Shown here: positions 11,581 through 23,438 of the stretch, piece by piece
How positions within the stretch are numbered: the first letter of the stretch is position 1
How the letters are laid out: every line of letters begins with the position of its first letter
The notes under the pieces: generated by a model
Told to the model about the DNA's origin: nothing
The model's input: only the letters and a program-made list of their open reading frames with translations
The model's database searches: none
Program-made: the position numbers and the translations under genes
NCBI GenBank assembly: GCA_947396885.1
Contig: OX377204.1
Coordinates: forward strand, 89,104,728-89,168,727
From: Heligmosomoides polygyrus polygyrus
Taxonomy: Eukaryota; Nematoda; Chromadorea; Rhabditida; Heligmosomidae
Length of the DNA: 64,000 bases
Reading direction: 5' to 3'

Positions 11581-12900
11581 TGTGCAATCAAAGACTAGGT
11601 GGGTGCAGTTGGACAACGTAGCTACTAGAAACCCATTTTTACAAGAGTCAATCGTGTTTTTTGTTTTCTTGCTCAGTTTATATGAAGAATAAAAGAGTAG
11701 CGAATATTCTGTTAAGAATATTCTGCCGCGCGTTTGTTTCTGAGGAATGAGGAATTGAGGAATGCAATTTCAACAAGCTTGACACCCTCTATCTTGACAG
11801 CGTCGATCTCAATGTTACCTGGAATACAAGGTAAACCAGGTAAATGAACAGGAACGCAAGGTAAACATAATCGTATGAATTCTCATGATGATGATGGGGA
11901 CGCTTGGTGAAGAAGGCTACGCAGAAGAAGTTATGTTTGGCGGGGGAAACCCTGAAGACCTACGATTTCCACGTTCGGGTTGAAGACACAACAGGCAATC
12001 GCGCAGCTAAGATGAAATGAAGCAGTTTACTAAGGTTTTGTGAGTATTTAAGCTGGTTTGCTTTTGGCTTCACCGTTTCTGATATTAAATAAACAAGCAA
12101 ATAGGTTTATACACTGTATAATGAGGAATACGCTATGTAGAAAGAAGAGTCTCAATTGTGTCTACCACATATATTTACATATGATGCCTCCGGCAGCTCT
12201 ACTCCAGACTGCATAATGAACAAAAGAAGCTTTGTAAGGAAAGGAAAATAAAGCTCATCGCCCGGCTATGTATTATATTATACGTTTATAACACAACGTG
12301 ACGGTGTCCACTCATATGAGTGGACATCGGAGAGGGCGCGACGGACGGAGGAGTCTCTGGGAATAACTTTCTTTATTGATGTTCTTGTTCAATTTTCTTC
12401 CCAAATTCGCAAATTATAGTAAGACATCAATGTTGGGTTTCCGTACGCAGAACAATGATTGGCTTCCTCGTAACTTTCAAGACAAGAACTTTTTACTGAA
12501 AACGCACATACTTCTAGACGAGAATTAATACACAAACTTCAGATGAAACATGAATTGAACACTTAAATAAAACAATCTAGGCTGTGAATGATTAAGACAA
12601 TAAACAAGTATTGAACAGGAACAATTCGTTGGATGGCACCTTAAACAAACATTTTATACAACCGGACCAGCGCGTTTGGATTCTCCTTTCTTCTTGGCAT
12701 TATCTCCTCCCAGGCTACTGCTCCGTTTTTTATAGCAACCTATGCAATTCTTCTAGACTTTTCTTAAGTCAGCAGTAACGTTTTCTTAGACTAAGACTGT
12801 TTTTTTTTGTGGGAGTCCACACAAATGAGTGCATACACGCCCGCGCCAAAAAAGCAGCCTTCCGTCGTGGTGCGAAAACGCCCTCGTCGTCAATGTGTTA
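11580..12900. other. AT-rich spacer between A and B: no gene seen
   Basis: No frame longer than about 60 codons with recognisable content. A 6-bp inverted pair, actcatatgagt, is at 12310-12321. It holds no SINE or LINE piece that I could identify. Confidence 0.3.
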
Positions 12901-12912
12901 ATTTCCACCCTG

Positions 12913-13273
12913 TGGGCTCGGATTCATCAAGCAATGGGTATAGGTAGAGATACCGTATGGGAATCATACCCACTACCAGCAATGGCTAGTGGCTACGAAT
13001 CGTATTCATGAAAGTAATCAAGGGTAAGGCACAACTAGGCCTTTCGCGAAAACAGATGATCTCACTGGAGCACCATTTTGTCAATGGGACGCAAATGAGT
13101 CGCGGGTATACGGATGTATCCACAACGATCGGCGGGTTTTCTCTACCCACTGATATAACCACGATTTGGCGGGTAAGGTTTATCATGAATCGTGGGTGTG
13201 TTCACATCGTGGGCATGTCTACCCCATTAACCAGCATACCCATGGGTATGCGCGTTGATGAATCCGGGCCCTG
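12913..13273. mobile_element. MITE, GGATTCATCAA / TTGATGAATCC ends
   Basis: Starts ggctcggattcatcaagc and ends gcgttgatgaatccgggccc. Inside are acccact/gatacc-type repeats also seen in the MITEs at 19734 and 47530. It lies about 120 bp upstream of the gene B promoter. Confidence 0.7.
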
Positions 13274-13389
13274 TTGACTACCCTAATTGAATAAATAAAT
13301 TGTAAGAACGTAGGGGTTTACATTTCCCTATGACGTGCGTTTTTATCCGCGAATTTAGAAACGTCTTCCAGCCGACAAACCACTGCGCC

Positions 13390-13444
13390 GATAGCAGCAG
13401 CGACCTGCTATCTTCTAATCTTATGTCATCCGGCACCATATAAA
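13390..13444 (+). promoter_or_regulatory. Gene B core promoter: GATA pair, GTCA, TATA
   Basis: GATAGCAG at 13390 and CTGCTATC ending at 13412 form an inverted pair, followed by GTCA at 13425 and TATAAA at 13439. The ATG at 13480 is 41 bp after the TATA start, so the 5' UTR can be only about 10-15 nt. Confidence 0.75.
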
Positions 13445-13479
13445 GACATTCAAGCGCCGGTTTGCGCTAGAACGTCATC

Positions 13480-16400
13480 ATGCGGTTCTCACTCGTGCTC
13501 ATCAGTGTGATTCTGACAGCAGTCTCGGCTTTTGTCATCCCTATCCAAATAGCTCAGGTGTCCAATGTGACCACAGGCGGAACAGAGGTGAGAGATTGTC
13601 TCGCCATTTTTGGTTATTTGATAATGTCATCACCTTTTTCGTTTTAATTTGTCTCGTTTTGTGTAAGACAGCCCTACTGGTGTGGCCCCCGATTAAAAAA
13701 TGAATAAAAAAGTTATAAAATAGATGACTAGAAACCAGACAGTCTAGATGCATTGGGGAGAGTAAGCAACGTCGCTCATTGGAATCTTGCTTCCCTTCTT
13801 CTGTCGCAGCTCTCGCAAGCTCATAAGGTTTATTGACAGAGACGATTAACATCATTGCACATGTTAGACGGAGAAAAGACGCGAATCTCAGATGTGTTCG
13901 GTGCTTTCGGAGAAAGTGCCCGCAATCGTGAGAGAAAATGCCCGAGTCAACGAGGAAAACGTATAGTACACCAGAGTATGTCACCATGTGGCAACTAGCG
14001 AAAGCGGTATAATACAGTACGCATATAAGGGCGGTAAGCCATTGATGAAGCCAGGAAAAAGTGCGAAACTGTACAAAAGAGCGTCACGAAAGCGTTAGGA
14101 TACTCTTAACTGGATAACCGTTAATCCAGCGATCAAATTTGGCAGCCTTTCGTTTGATTATAAGCTCTAACAGAAAATTGGTCGAAATTTTGCTTATAAA
14201 CTAAGTAAACATCTATACCAATTACTCTAGAGTTTAAAAAAGCGCGAAAGTGGCAAGGTACTGAACCATATGTAAATTCTGCTCATTTGAACGACAACAG
14301 TCATGTCGGAAACTGCCATGTCCTCGTCCGATACCAGTAGACAAGACACTAGCCATCGCTCTTTCAGCATCTACGAAATGCGCTGAAAACACGGTACCGA
14401 CAATAATATTGTTGTTGAATATTGCTGAACGCTTTTGGTTTTTACATTCATCATCCATAATTTGATTTACTAATAGCTTAAATGAATTTCTTTCGAGCAG
14501 AGGAGGCTGTAGACGTAGGTGTGTCACGAAATTGAGGGCACTTCTTAAGTAAATATTTATTTATTTATGGGCATAGACGGGGGTCTATGCGAAGAAATAT
14601 GAGCAAAACCACCACATCAAGGACAAACGCGTTTCAAGGACAAATCCTTGGTAATATGCAAGCGGAAACACACAGTGAAGCGATCACGGTGTATTGCATT
14701 TGGCATAACTTCTACAGGTTTGAGCAAACCTCGTCAGGTACTTGCCAAGTAGCGAATTGAAGTCCCTGAGAATCCGGTAAGTTAGGATACCTGAGCTGAT
14801 TCGTGATCTATCAGTCGGGAGCCGAAGAATGACCTTTTCTATTACAGAACGTGTCAGTTCACCAGGTTAATGCCCTAACTTCAAGAGCTCGACAATCCGA
14901 GACAAATATTCTCAGTAATCTGAAATCGTATGAACAGTTGTTTTCAGATGGACCAGTTCACCCAGAGCTACTTCGTCACCAACATCACCGTTGGCACACC
15001 ACCACAATTGTTCCGAGTGATCGTCGACACTGGGTCGGCCAACTTCTGGATTCCTGACTCTGGCTGCCTTAGCTGTGTCAACAAACGGCTGTACAACAGG
15101 TGAGCGTTGCAGCACCCTATCCGTGGAGCGAGTTAGAATCCAAAGCTCTTCCAGTCTGAATTCCTCAACATACGTGAACAGCGGGATGTCGTGGTCGAAC
15201 AGCGATAAATTCGGATTGTCGGACGGAGTTCTTGGAAAAGATACTCTAAGGGTACGTTTTGTTGTGCTAAGCAGCCCAAGCTTTCTCGAAAGCCTGATGT
15301 TTTTGAAGAAAGTATATGTATTATCTTTGGCACTATTGTACTTTCACAACTACACGGGTCGAGGAGAGGTCGGAAAAAAAATTTCGCCCAAACTTCGGCT
15401 AGGGGGTTATTTGAGGTGCTGATTACGAATCTGAGATCCGTTTTCAAAATTACGGCCGATTACGGTAGGTTACGGTGGGTGCGGGTGACTAAGGCTGCCG
15501 AGGTCATGGTCACCGATTTCGCCCAAAGTTCGGATAGAAGGGTTATTTGGGGCGCTGATTACGAATATGCCATTCGTTTTTTGTTTTACGCTGGAGTACG
15601 GTAGGTTATTGTAGGTGCGGGTGACTAATGCTTCCAAGGTCATGATCACCGATTTCGCCCAAACTTTGGCTAGTGGGGTTATTGGAGAAAACAGATCATA
15701 ACCTTACCTTGAAGCAAATCCATTAACCGAAATAAGCACTATTACAATTACTACACTTTTCACACCCAACGCGACCATAGCTTAGGCATTCCATCTTTAC
15801 AAAAATCGGAACTGCGAGAGTTAATAAAAAATAAGAAGTCATTTTCGACATCATCTTGGTTGCTGAATTATTTACCCTTCAAACGACGATCTAAATAGTT
15901 CAAAAAGTGACGGTCGGTAGGAGACAGATCTGATGATCTGATCGTGCTGGATGTGGAGAGTTTCGTATCCCAATTCATCCAGCTCCTGGATGACAATTTT
16001 TGAAACGTGCGGACGGGTGTTGTGATGCAGTAGGATAGGGCCTTATCGATTGACAAAAACTGGCTATTTTCCAATCAACTTCTGGGGCATCACTTCAGTT
16101 TCGGTACAGTATTTTCCGCTGTGATAGCTTCTCCATTCTTCAAGAACTTGTAATGGTCTATACTAGCCATTGTCTACCATACGGTCACCATGGCCTTCTT
16201 TGGATGGAGCATCTCCTTGGGACTCTCGTTCTTGTCCACCCATTGTGCAAAACGACGACCACTGTCATAAAGGATCTAGTTTTCGTCGCATCTCACGATC
16301 CTTCCAAAAAAGGCTCCCTCAGAGTGTGGAGCTTTAACGAAGCACAGGTGTCGTGGCGCTTCAGCATCTGCATGGCGGTCAGTTCCTGCCGGATCCATTA

Positions 16401-19400
16401 TTCAATTTCTTTACTTTTCCGATCGCATTCAGGGTCAGATTCATCAACGACTTACTAACTTTAACGGAGAATTGTAAGCTTATCAAGCGATATGGTGAGC
16501 GATAAGCCGCGTTATCTGAGCTTTTAAGTTTTTTGTAGTTTTTTTTTAGTCGAACCCGGCCCCTGGTAGCGACTAAGGCCTGTGGTATAGTCCCGTGGAA
16601 GTTCCCGCGGGACGTCCGCGGACGGAAGGCGCTCCAGTGCGATTATCATGACGCTGAATGATAATCGCACTGGAGCGCGCTTATCATTCCGCGAATTAGG
16701 AACGTTCCAAGTTCACGGAATCGGTCGCTTTCGAGTTGGAGCACGTTCATTTTTGATAGCCTCCCGCGGTGCAATACACCGCGGGAGTTTGTCGGTCGGT
16801 GGGGTCCCCCGGAAGGGAAGTATACCAGTCCGTCCACCGACCGCCACCGACGATCCGCGGAAAATGGGCGTTGTGGACTGCGGCTATTGGGCGCGCGTTT
16901 GGTCCTGGCTAGATTATTCCCGTTCCTCGGATACTTCCGCAGGAATATACCATAGGCCTAATAGTGCTTCCTCAACGCCGAAATGCTGTGCCAGCTCTCC
17001 CACAGTTCGACCCGCGGATCCGCTTCCACCATGGCTTTGAGTTGGTCGTCGTCAAGGAGTGATGGCGGCCTGCCTCGGGCTTCATCTGCGAGACTTCCAT
17101 CTCCAGATCGAAATCTTTTGAACCAGTGGCGAATTGAGCATTCCTTAAATCCAAAATCCTCTCCAAGTGCAGCGTTGATGCCATGAGCTGCGCCCGCGGC
17201 GTTGTCTCCACTTTTCCATTCATATAAGTAGAGCCCCCGAATATCACGTTGATTCGTACTGTAAAAACGACGCTAAGAACTCGGCAAGAAGCTATTATGT
17301 CACAAAGCTATTTATAAATGGCAAGAGAGCGGAGATTCGGCGCTTTCAGAAACTATCTACAACGTCTGAAACGGGAACATTCGTAGCTACGAAAAATCGA
17401 CCAGAATTGAATAAATAAGTAATAAATAACAATAATTAAATAACGTAGCAAAATCGGCCATTTTATATTCAACGAACTAATATTTGGTGTTACATACTAG
17501 ACATAAATCACCAACGAAAACATGGGAATTTTCAGCAAAAGATCAAAAGCCTGAAAATTGGTCTCTGATCTCTTTGTAATGTCAAATTAAGGTTGTTGAA
17601 TTTAGCTCGCCACAGATGATAGAGACATGATCGTCATCGAGAACACGGGAATTTTCCAAGCAGTGGAGATTCCGGCTGCGGTCACAGCTCTGGACGGCGT
17701 CGACGGTGTATTGGGCCTCGCTTTCCAGAGCATCGCCACCAATAATGTGATGCCTCCGTTTATACAAGGCTTTAAACAGGGTAAGCTCTATCGAAGCAAA
17801 CTTGTTTCTTCTTGCCTCTGTACCTCTACTTGAAATAGTTCTTGGGGGATTTTATTAGGTCCACGAGAGCTTCCCTTATATATAGATTTTTGTAACGTTA
17901 ATCTCACGAATCCGCGATTCAGAAGACTCCAAGGGTTCACCAAGATGTTATTCGACTTAATTCACTTGAATATATAGTCGACTATGAATGATCGTGTAGC
18001 GTGAAGTCATAGCATTCTAGGCAACTTTCATTCTAGTCACTGCATTCTGTGTATGTGTAAAACGTTACGTAAGGATAGAGAGCGAAAGAACGGCGCACAC
18101 CAATCTCCTTTGAGATACGCCACGCATTCTACTTCTACGGGATTTCGTGGGAGCAATTTGAATGCGTATTCCACCTCTACAATGAGCTGTGACAAGTCTG
18201 GTATCCTTCGCCGACCTCAGAAGGATGGAATGCTTGGTTGGCCTAGGTGAGAAGAGCCTAAAGAACCTAGTATCGGGTGCACGCAACAGTCGGCGCCTCT
18301 CCCATCAGCGATATCAAGGGTCTCCAAGCACCTCCTCCGACCTGCTCCACGCCTCCGTCATCCTCCTTTATATAGCTTGGGACAATAACAAATTACCTAG
18401 ATGTGATTGGGCACGCGAAAAAAATCGATACAAAAATCGATAAAGATCCTACGATGCAGTTCGAACCGACGGTTTTTATCGGGGACTACGAAAAAATCTC
18501 GAAGAATTACAGAATCCCAAGCAACAATATCGAAGTGATGAGGTGCGAACTCCAGCGTAGTCTATTATCGATTGAACGCGCGACAAAATCGATCGATTAC
18601 CGCCATGTTACTCGCAATTTAAAAGACAACCGTGGCTGCAACTTGATTAGAGGAGCTTCGAAAAATCCAAAGAAATCTCAAACTGGTGCGAATTCACCGA
18701 CCACGGAGGGATGGAAGGTTTTCTTAGGAAATCCAAACCAGGAATCTAGAACCGGGTGCATGCTACTGCCGGCTCCTCTCCCGTCTGGGCTATCAAGGGT
18801 GTGCAAGCCATTTTAGAAAAAAAAGAGTGTCTAGCCATGCTAAAGCGGGTGCGAGTCTAATCTCATATCTCGTCGTTCCAGGAGACATCGCTTCACCAGT
18901 GTTTTCCATCTGGCTTGAGGAACAGTGGGAGTCAGATGATAATGGCACTGCTGGAGTAATCTACTATGGCGGTTAGTCCCATTTGTTTATTCACTTATTT
19001 ATTTATTTTAAGACGCGAATTTAAGTACTGCATAGGAACGCGAAAAAAGACAGAACAAAGAAAAACAAACTTACCAAGCTTTAGAAAGTAAAAAATCATT
19101 TTCATTTCTACATTACAGTGCTCAATATGTAGGTCTATGTAAATATTTACTTCAACTCTGGGCAGAGATTGTTACAAAATCGCCCATGTGCTTAAGAAGA
19201 AAAGCGTTCAGTTTTCAAAGAATTTTCATAGAATTTTTATTCCTTTGTCTTATTTACCTTATGAAGTGTTTCTATGCAACGAAATTTTCGTGTGAAGCGA
19301 TTGTGCCGTGCACTCGTACTGAAAGTTGACACGCTTACTTAATTGATTGTGTAGATGCTCTTTATCTGAAGTCATACAGAAGAAATTGCTGCATATGTCT

Positions 19401-22400
19401 TTCATGTTGACCGCTCCTGCTATTTCTAGGTTGACACTCACAGTTTCAACTATCTAAACCATCATTGCAATAGGCAATGCAATGCATAGAACGAATGCGT
19501 GGCGTAATCTCTCCATGTAACACACCAGCAAATTCATTGATCCCCAGCACTTCAGAAAATCACGAAATATTGTTTCCTGCTAAATGAAGCGAATATTTAT
19601 GTTTAATTAGATGGAGTTGTTAATTCTTTCTAAGAAAAATCACCTTTGCAAAGGTGATTTTTTAATTTAAAAATTCTTTAAAAATAGAATTTTCTCATGG
19701 TTAGGCGTCTGTTTAAAATGTACATATATTTGGAGCTGGATTAATCAAACGCATACCAGCAGGGATACGGGGTATAAGGGCCGGACGTACCCACGATGTG
19801 AGTCATTATGAACCTTATCCGCCAAATCGTGGGTATCGCACTGGGTCGAGAAAACCCCTCGATCGTCGTGGGTACATCCGCATACCCTCTACCATTTCGC
19901 GCACTTTAGAAAGATGCGCTCCACTAAGATCAGCTGTTCTCTGTTCCCGCTCCTTTTCCGGAAAATTGCTTATGAAGCCTCTAGAAACTAGGTCATCAAA
20001 CAAATATACGAAATGGGAATAACCCGATGGAAATATCCCGAAATTCCGAGAGAAATTTCCGATTAACGAATTCTTGAATACTTCTCCGAGTCGGAGAGAA
20101 TTCTGCGAATATGGTCCTCTCATTCGCCTCCTCCCCTAACTTGTACAAGCGGAATCAGCGGAGTGCTAGGAGTACAACTTCTCCGGACGTTTGTCACGGT
20201 TCTTCTACTTAATTTCGATTCAATTGATGAATACTACGAATCGCGCCCTATACGCACCGCGGGTGAGTGGTAGTCTTATCCTCCGGTATTTCTACCCATA
20301 CCTTCTGGTTGACGAATCCGGGCCCTGGCTTGATTTGCAAAATGTCTTCGTCTCTCGAAGTCCGATTTCAAAGGAATGGGCCCAGTTTATAATGAAAAAA
20401 TTATGTTTTAAGTGAAAATGGCATATAAACGAATTTCAGGCTACGACCCCGTACACTGCCTTCCCAACCGAACTTTCCAGCCGCTATCGAAAATTGGACA
20501 GTTTCAGTTCACAACAGGAACACTGTACGTCAATGACATTCGAACGAGCTTGAATACTCCGGTCAGTTGTTGTTCTTCGAAGACGAGATTATAGCGTGTC
20601 GCATTTAAGAGACGAGAGATCGTGTACAACCATCGCTAAATCCTTACAACATCACGTCTCTAACTTAGTGGGTGAGGGTGGTCAGTTTCCAAACCTGGGT
20701 CGCGCGGTAGCGCAGTCGGAGGAGGCACCGTCTGTCGAGCGCACCCCGAATCGATGTTCTCGGTTCGCAGTTCCGTCCCAAACCAACCAAGCCTTCCATC
20801 CCTCTGACGTAGTCGAATTGACACCAGGGCCCGGATTCATGAACGACTCGCGGGCCGGTAAGTGTAAAATCTACCGCCACTTCATACTTACCCGCGATTC
20901 ATGAACGCGCGTCGGGCAAAATCAGAGGTAATTTTCGAAGTAATGCTACCTCACTAGCGCGCCCGGGAATATTTACTCAGCAAGGGTTTTGCTCCCCTGC
21001 TAATTTCTGACCCTACGCAACGACCCTGGCCCGTTGCCAACTCACCCGCCAAATTGCTGCTCGACAAGGGCGCCTAGAAGGTGAGTTGCTTAGCAGTGGA
21101 TAAACACCCTTGCTTTGGCGGTTATGAGTGAGAAGCAGAGGTAAGTTCCCGGTAAGTGGCCCGAAAGTGATCGTCGAAGTAAATGGGATAGGATTCACCG
21201 CCGGCTGCGTTCATGAATCCGGGATCAGACTTGTCCTGTAAGAGTAAAGCATGCACGTGCCCATCGGCTGGTCACGCAAGTCACTCTACGGATCATAACC
21301 GCCTTCAGATTGCCTCCACCAATACCTGTAAAAGTAGACTGCACGGCGTATACCAAAAGGGCTTGACTAACACCGACATTTTTGTTCATTATCCTTTACC
21401 AATTACCTTTTTTACTACCGACTATTGGGCGGGTGTAGCGCAGTCGGAGGAGGTGCCGGCTATCGCGTGCACACGATACCAGGTTATTGGTTCTAATTCC
21501 CGCCGAGGTCAACCAAGTCTTCCATCCCTCCGACGTCTGTGAATTGGTACCAGACTTGTCTGGAAGTGATAAAGCAATGAATTGTCTATCGGCTGGCCAC
21601 CCCAAGTCTTTGTGTGGCCAAATACGCATTCAATAGCGTATCCTTGACATTCCATTAAAGTTAAATGTGTGGCGCATCCCTATAGGGATTGAGTAACGCC
21701 GTCCTTTATCCTTATCCTTTACTACTGACCATTATAATGCTGTCTCACATTAAAGGATTAAGGACGGCGTTACTCGATACCTTTTGGGGTACGCCACGCA
21801 TTCTACTTCAAGGGATGTCGTGGAGGTGATTTGAATGCGTATTTGGCCATACAATGACTTGCGGTGGCCAGCCGATGAACAAGTCAGCGCTTTATCCTTC
21901 CCGGACAAGTTTGGCACCACGTCGCAGAAGGGATGGGAAGCTTCGTTGGGCTGGGCGGAAATTCCGAACCAAGAACCTGGTATCGGGTGCACGCGACAGC
22001 CCACGCCTCCTCCGACTACGCTACATCAGTCCTTTCTCACGAAATGTGCTACAAAGGACAGACAAAAGTAAACTAAACTATCGATTTCCAGACCACCATT
22101 GTCAGCTCGTCGCCGTACATCAAAGTACCGCCGAACACTTTCGTCAAAGTGCTGATGGAGCTTAACCTGCCGTCTAACACGGTTGCACCAGCGAAGGTAA
22201 GGCTTGATAGGTATAACTTTTACCTTGAAGTTTCTTTCACTAGTTATTGGATATGTGGCTCTCTTTTGTGTCAATTAGGTAGTGTATATGTACCGTAATA
22301 TTACAGCGAATGTGCCGCCTTCTTTTGAACGACCTGCAATACCAATACGCAATTCTTTGACAAGTAGAAAATCCGAGTCTATCGTAGTCGAAGGAGAATA

Positions 22401-22797
22401 TCGAGAGAACCACCGCCATCCTCCCCGTAGAATTTTAGCTTGTGAAGATTACCTTTTTCTGGATGACACCTGCCAAAGTGCTCAGTCGCCGCTTCTCAGC
22501 CTCCGAAACCTCTCATCTCCATGAAAAATTTCTTATCCTTTTCAGGTGAACTGCGACGCTGCTCTAAAGCTGACATTCTCCATCGCTTCCCAACCGTTCG
22601 ACGTCACCCAAAGGAATCTGGTGTTGCCAAATGATGACGGCACCTGTACGTTGGCGGTGCTGCCAGCTAGCGCAGACAGCTTCAACAACGGGATGAACAT
22701 CGAGCTCGGCATTCCATTCCTACGCGGACGGTGCACCTACTTCGACGTCGACCAGCAACGCGTCGGCTTCGCCGTCGCTAGAACACATACCGCATAG
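13480..22797 (+). CDS. Gene B: secreted pepsin-like pseudoprotease, 8 exons, 366 aa
   Basis: Exons at 13480-13587, 14948-15099, 15155-15251, 17606-17780, 18882-18971, 20440-20561, 22092-22196 and 22546-22797 join into 1101 nt, open to TAG. The product has signal peptide MRFSLVLISVILTAVSA, about 26 residues before the catalytic fold, DTGSANFWIPD in exon 2, SDKFGLSDGVLG in the flap exon, DGVDGVLGLAFQ in exon 4, GDIASPVFSIWLEEQ in exon 5, TTIVSSSPYIKVP in exon 7 and ELGIPFLRGRCTYFD in exon 8. The N-lobe Asp is kept. The C-lobe DTG is SSS, so the A1 catalytic pair is broken. Exon 2 starts with ATG where A, C and D have a Leu codon. Intron 2 is only 55 nt. Exon 3 starts after cttccag, which keeps the frame, not after the earlier ccaaag. 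Intron 3 holds a mariner relic, intron 4 a SINE, and intron 6 three SINEs and a MITE. AATAAA lies at 22802. Gene C is its closest relative. Confidence 0.92.
13588..14947. other. Gene B intron 1
   Basis: Largely homologous to gene C intron 1 (shared gagattg, gccatttttg, gagaaaatgcccga, and later ggacactagccatcgctctt-like sequence). It lacks the 1.3 kb foldback of C. The uninterrupted gaagccaggaaaaagtgcg near 14048 is the empty site. No gene lies inside. Confidence 0.5.
15370..15690. repeat. Tandem repeat, about 145-bp unit (gene B intron 3)
   Basis: Two and a half units with tttcgcccaaacttcggcta, gggttatttg, gattacgaat and acggtaggtta. It is related to 5690-5990 in gene A. Confidence 0.7.
16435..16565. 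mobile_element. MITE inserted in the mariner relic
   Basis: Begins gtcagattcatcaacgactt and ends gaacccggcc, with the internal gcgatatggtgagcgataag shared with the MITEs at 22867 and 29984. The flanks (ttcagg, cctgg) are an imperfect version of the CCAGG duplication. Confidence 0.65.
16566..16970. repeat. GC-rich foldback related to 24480-25330
   Basis: Contains the palindromes gcgctccagtgcgattatca / tgataatcgcactggagcgc and cccgcggtg / caccgcggg, and ends near ggaatataccataggcct, matching the ends of the larger foldback in gene C intron 1. Confidence 0.65.
17781..18060. other. Gene B intron 4, proximal part: shared with gene C
   Basis: Collinear with 30150-30478 of gene C (gattcagaagactc-like, cattctagtcactgcattct). 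C carries an extra MITE near the donor. No gene lies inside. Confidence 0.4.
18065..18320 (-). repeat. SINE-1, - orientation (gene B intron 4)
   Basis: Inverted tail (ggatagagagcgaaagaacggc) to inverted head (ggcgcctctcccatcagcg). The same position in gene C has a SINE at 30478-30795, so the insertion predates the B/C duplication. Confidence 0.7.
18680..18815 (-). repeat. SINE-1 head fragment (gene B intron 4)
   Basis: Carries gaattcaccgaccacggagg and ccggctcctctcccgtctg in SINE-1 order. Its right flank aligns with gene C directly after its SINE. Between it and the 18065 copy lies about 360 bp that is absent from C. Confidence 0.65.
18972..19733. other. Gene B intron 5: old sequence shared with gene C
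   Basis: Starts with the same gttagtcccatttgtttattc as gene C at 30956 and stays alignable for several hundred bases. A small hairpin aatcacctttgc / gcaaaggtgatt is at about 19640-19665. No gene is seen. Confidence 0.45.
19734..20322. mobile_element. MITE-like element, GCTGGATTAATCAA ... TTGACGAATCCGGGC
   Basis: The ends are inverted matches to the GGCCGGATTCATCAAC family. The interior has ataccagcagggatac and tacccacgatgtgagtc repeats like those at 12913-13273. It lies in gene B intron 5. Confidence 0.6.
20697..21407 (+). repeat. SINE-1 split by a MITE (gene B intron 6)
   Basis: The head at 20697-20829 (ggtagcgcagtcggagg, ggttcgcagttcc) and body from about 21222 (atcagacttgtcctg to cattatcctttacc) are parts of one SINE. 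The split falls in the ccagacttgtc segment. Gene C has a SINE at the same place in intron 6. Confidence 0.85.
20825..21224. mobile_element. MITE with GGCCCGGATTCATGAAC ends inside a SINE
   Basis: Starts gggcccggattcatgaacg and ends cgttcatgaatccggg. cag is present on both sides. The interior has two arms around cgcccgggaatatt with ggtaagtg/cacttacc-type inverted pieces. Confidence 0.8.
21427..21722 (+). repeat. SINE-1, full length, + orientation
   Basis: Complete from gggcgggtgtagcgcagtcg to cgtccttatcc-like tail, including both promoter boxes. It lies in gene B intron 6. Confidence 0.88.
21752..22030 (-). repeat. SINE-1, full length, - orientation
   Basis: Starts taaaggattaaggacggcg and ends cctcctccgactacgct. 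It faces the 21427 copy, 30 bp away, so the two could form an inverted-repeat transcript. Confidence 0.88.
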
Positions 22798-22866
22798 AAT
22801 TAATAAATTTCTACTGTATGTAGTTCTGTTAGCCTTCCAGTATGTCCGCCTAACCGTTCATCCAGG

Positions 22867-23038
22867 GGCCGGATTCCTCAAAGTTACTGCAGTAGCATTA
22901 ACGGAGAATTGTAAGCGAAAGCTTAACGCGGCTTATCGCTCACCATATCGCTTGATAGGCCACGTTATCTGAGCTTTCGCTTACAATTCTTCATTAAAGT
23001 TACTGCAGTAACCTTGATGAATCCGGCCCCAGGAGTGC
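22867..23038. mobile_element. 172-bp MITE flanked by CCAGG, 3' of gene B
   Basis: ggccggattc starts the element and gaatccggcc ends it. CCAGG stands at 22862-22866 and 23039-23043. Gene C at the same place reads aatccaggagtgcg with one CCAGG and no insert, so both boundaries are fixed by an empty site. Most of the element folds on itself (ttactgcagtaa arms). Confidence 0.9.
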
Positions 23039-23348
23039 GAAGAAAATTAATGACTGCTAGGTGAGATCAGGGTTCACCTGGAAGCATCAAAAGCCCTCAC
23101 TGCTAGGAAAGACGAAAGCATGAAATGTGTTGCTTTATTTTTGTTGACACAGCGTTGGTAAGACCGCACAATATTCTGTTAATTCCTCGCGCTTTCATAG
23201 GATCACCATGACCAAGTCCCGTAAAGGTTTTTAATATTCATCCTGTTGACTACTCTAACTGTAAGAACGTAGGAGTTTACATTTCCCTATGACGTGCGTT
23301 TTGGTACGCGAATTTAGAAACTTCGCTCAGCCGAGGAAGCTCAGCGCC

Positions 23349-23403
23349 GATAGCAGCAGCGACCTGCTATCTTCTAATCTTATGTCATCCGGCACCATAT
23401 AAA
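23349..23403 (+). promoter_or_regulatory. Gene C core promoter: GATA pair, GTCA, TATA
   Basis: GATA at 23349, TATC at 23368, GTCA 16 bp after TATC, and TATAAA at 23398, with the ATG at 23439. The block is nearly identical to that of gene B, and identity continues upstream for about 100 bp. Confidence 0.75.
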
Positions 23404-23438
23404 GACATTCAAGCGCCGGTTTGCGCTTGAACATCACC

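Larger units (their letters stand above)
15845..17290 (-). mobile_element. Mariner transposase relic, interrupted
   Basis: Read on the - strand, the N-terminal part (about 17280-17000) gives a helix-turn-helix-type segment with HWFKRFRSGDGSLADEARG, RPPSLLDDDQLKAMVEADPR and an SIRHWF context. The C-terminal part (about 16420-15868) gives TRP-type HVSKIVIQELDELG-like codons and DLSPTDRHFLNYLDRRLKG. Both are characteristic of mariner transposases. Frameshifts and stops are frequent. Between the halves lie a MITE (16435-16565) and a GC-rich foldback (16566-16970). It sits in gene B intron 3. Confidence 0.8.
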
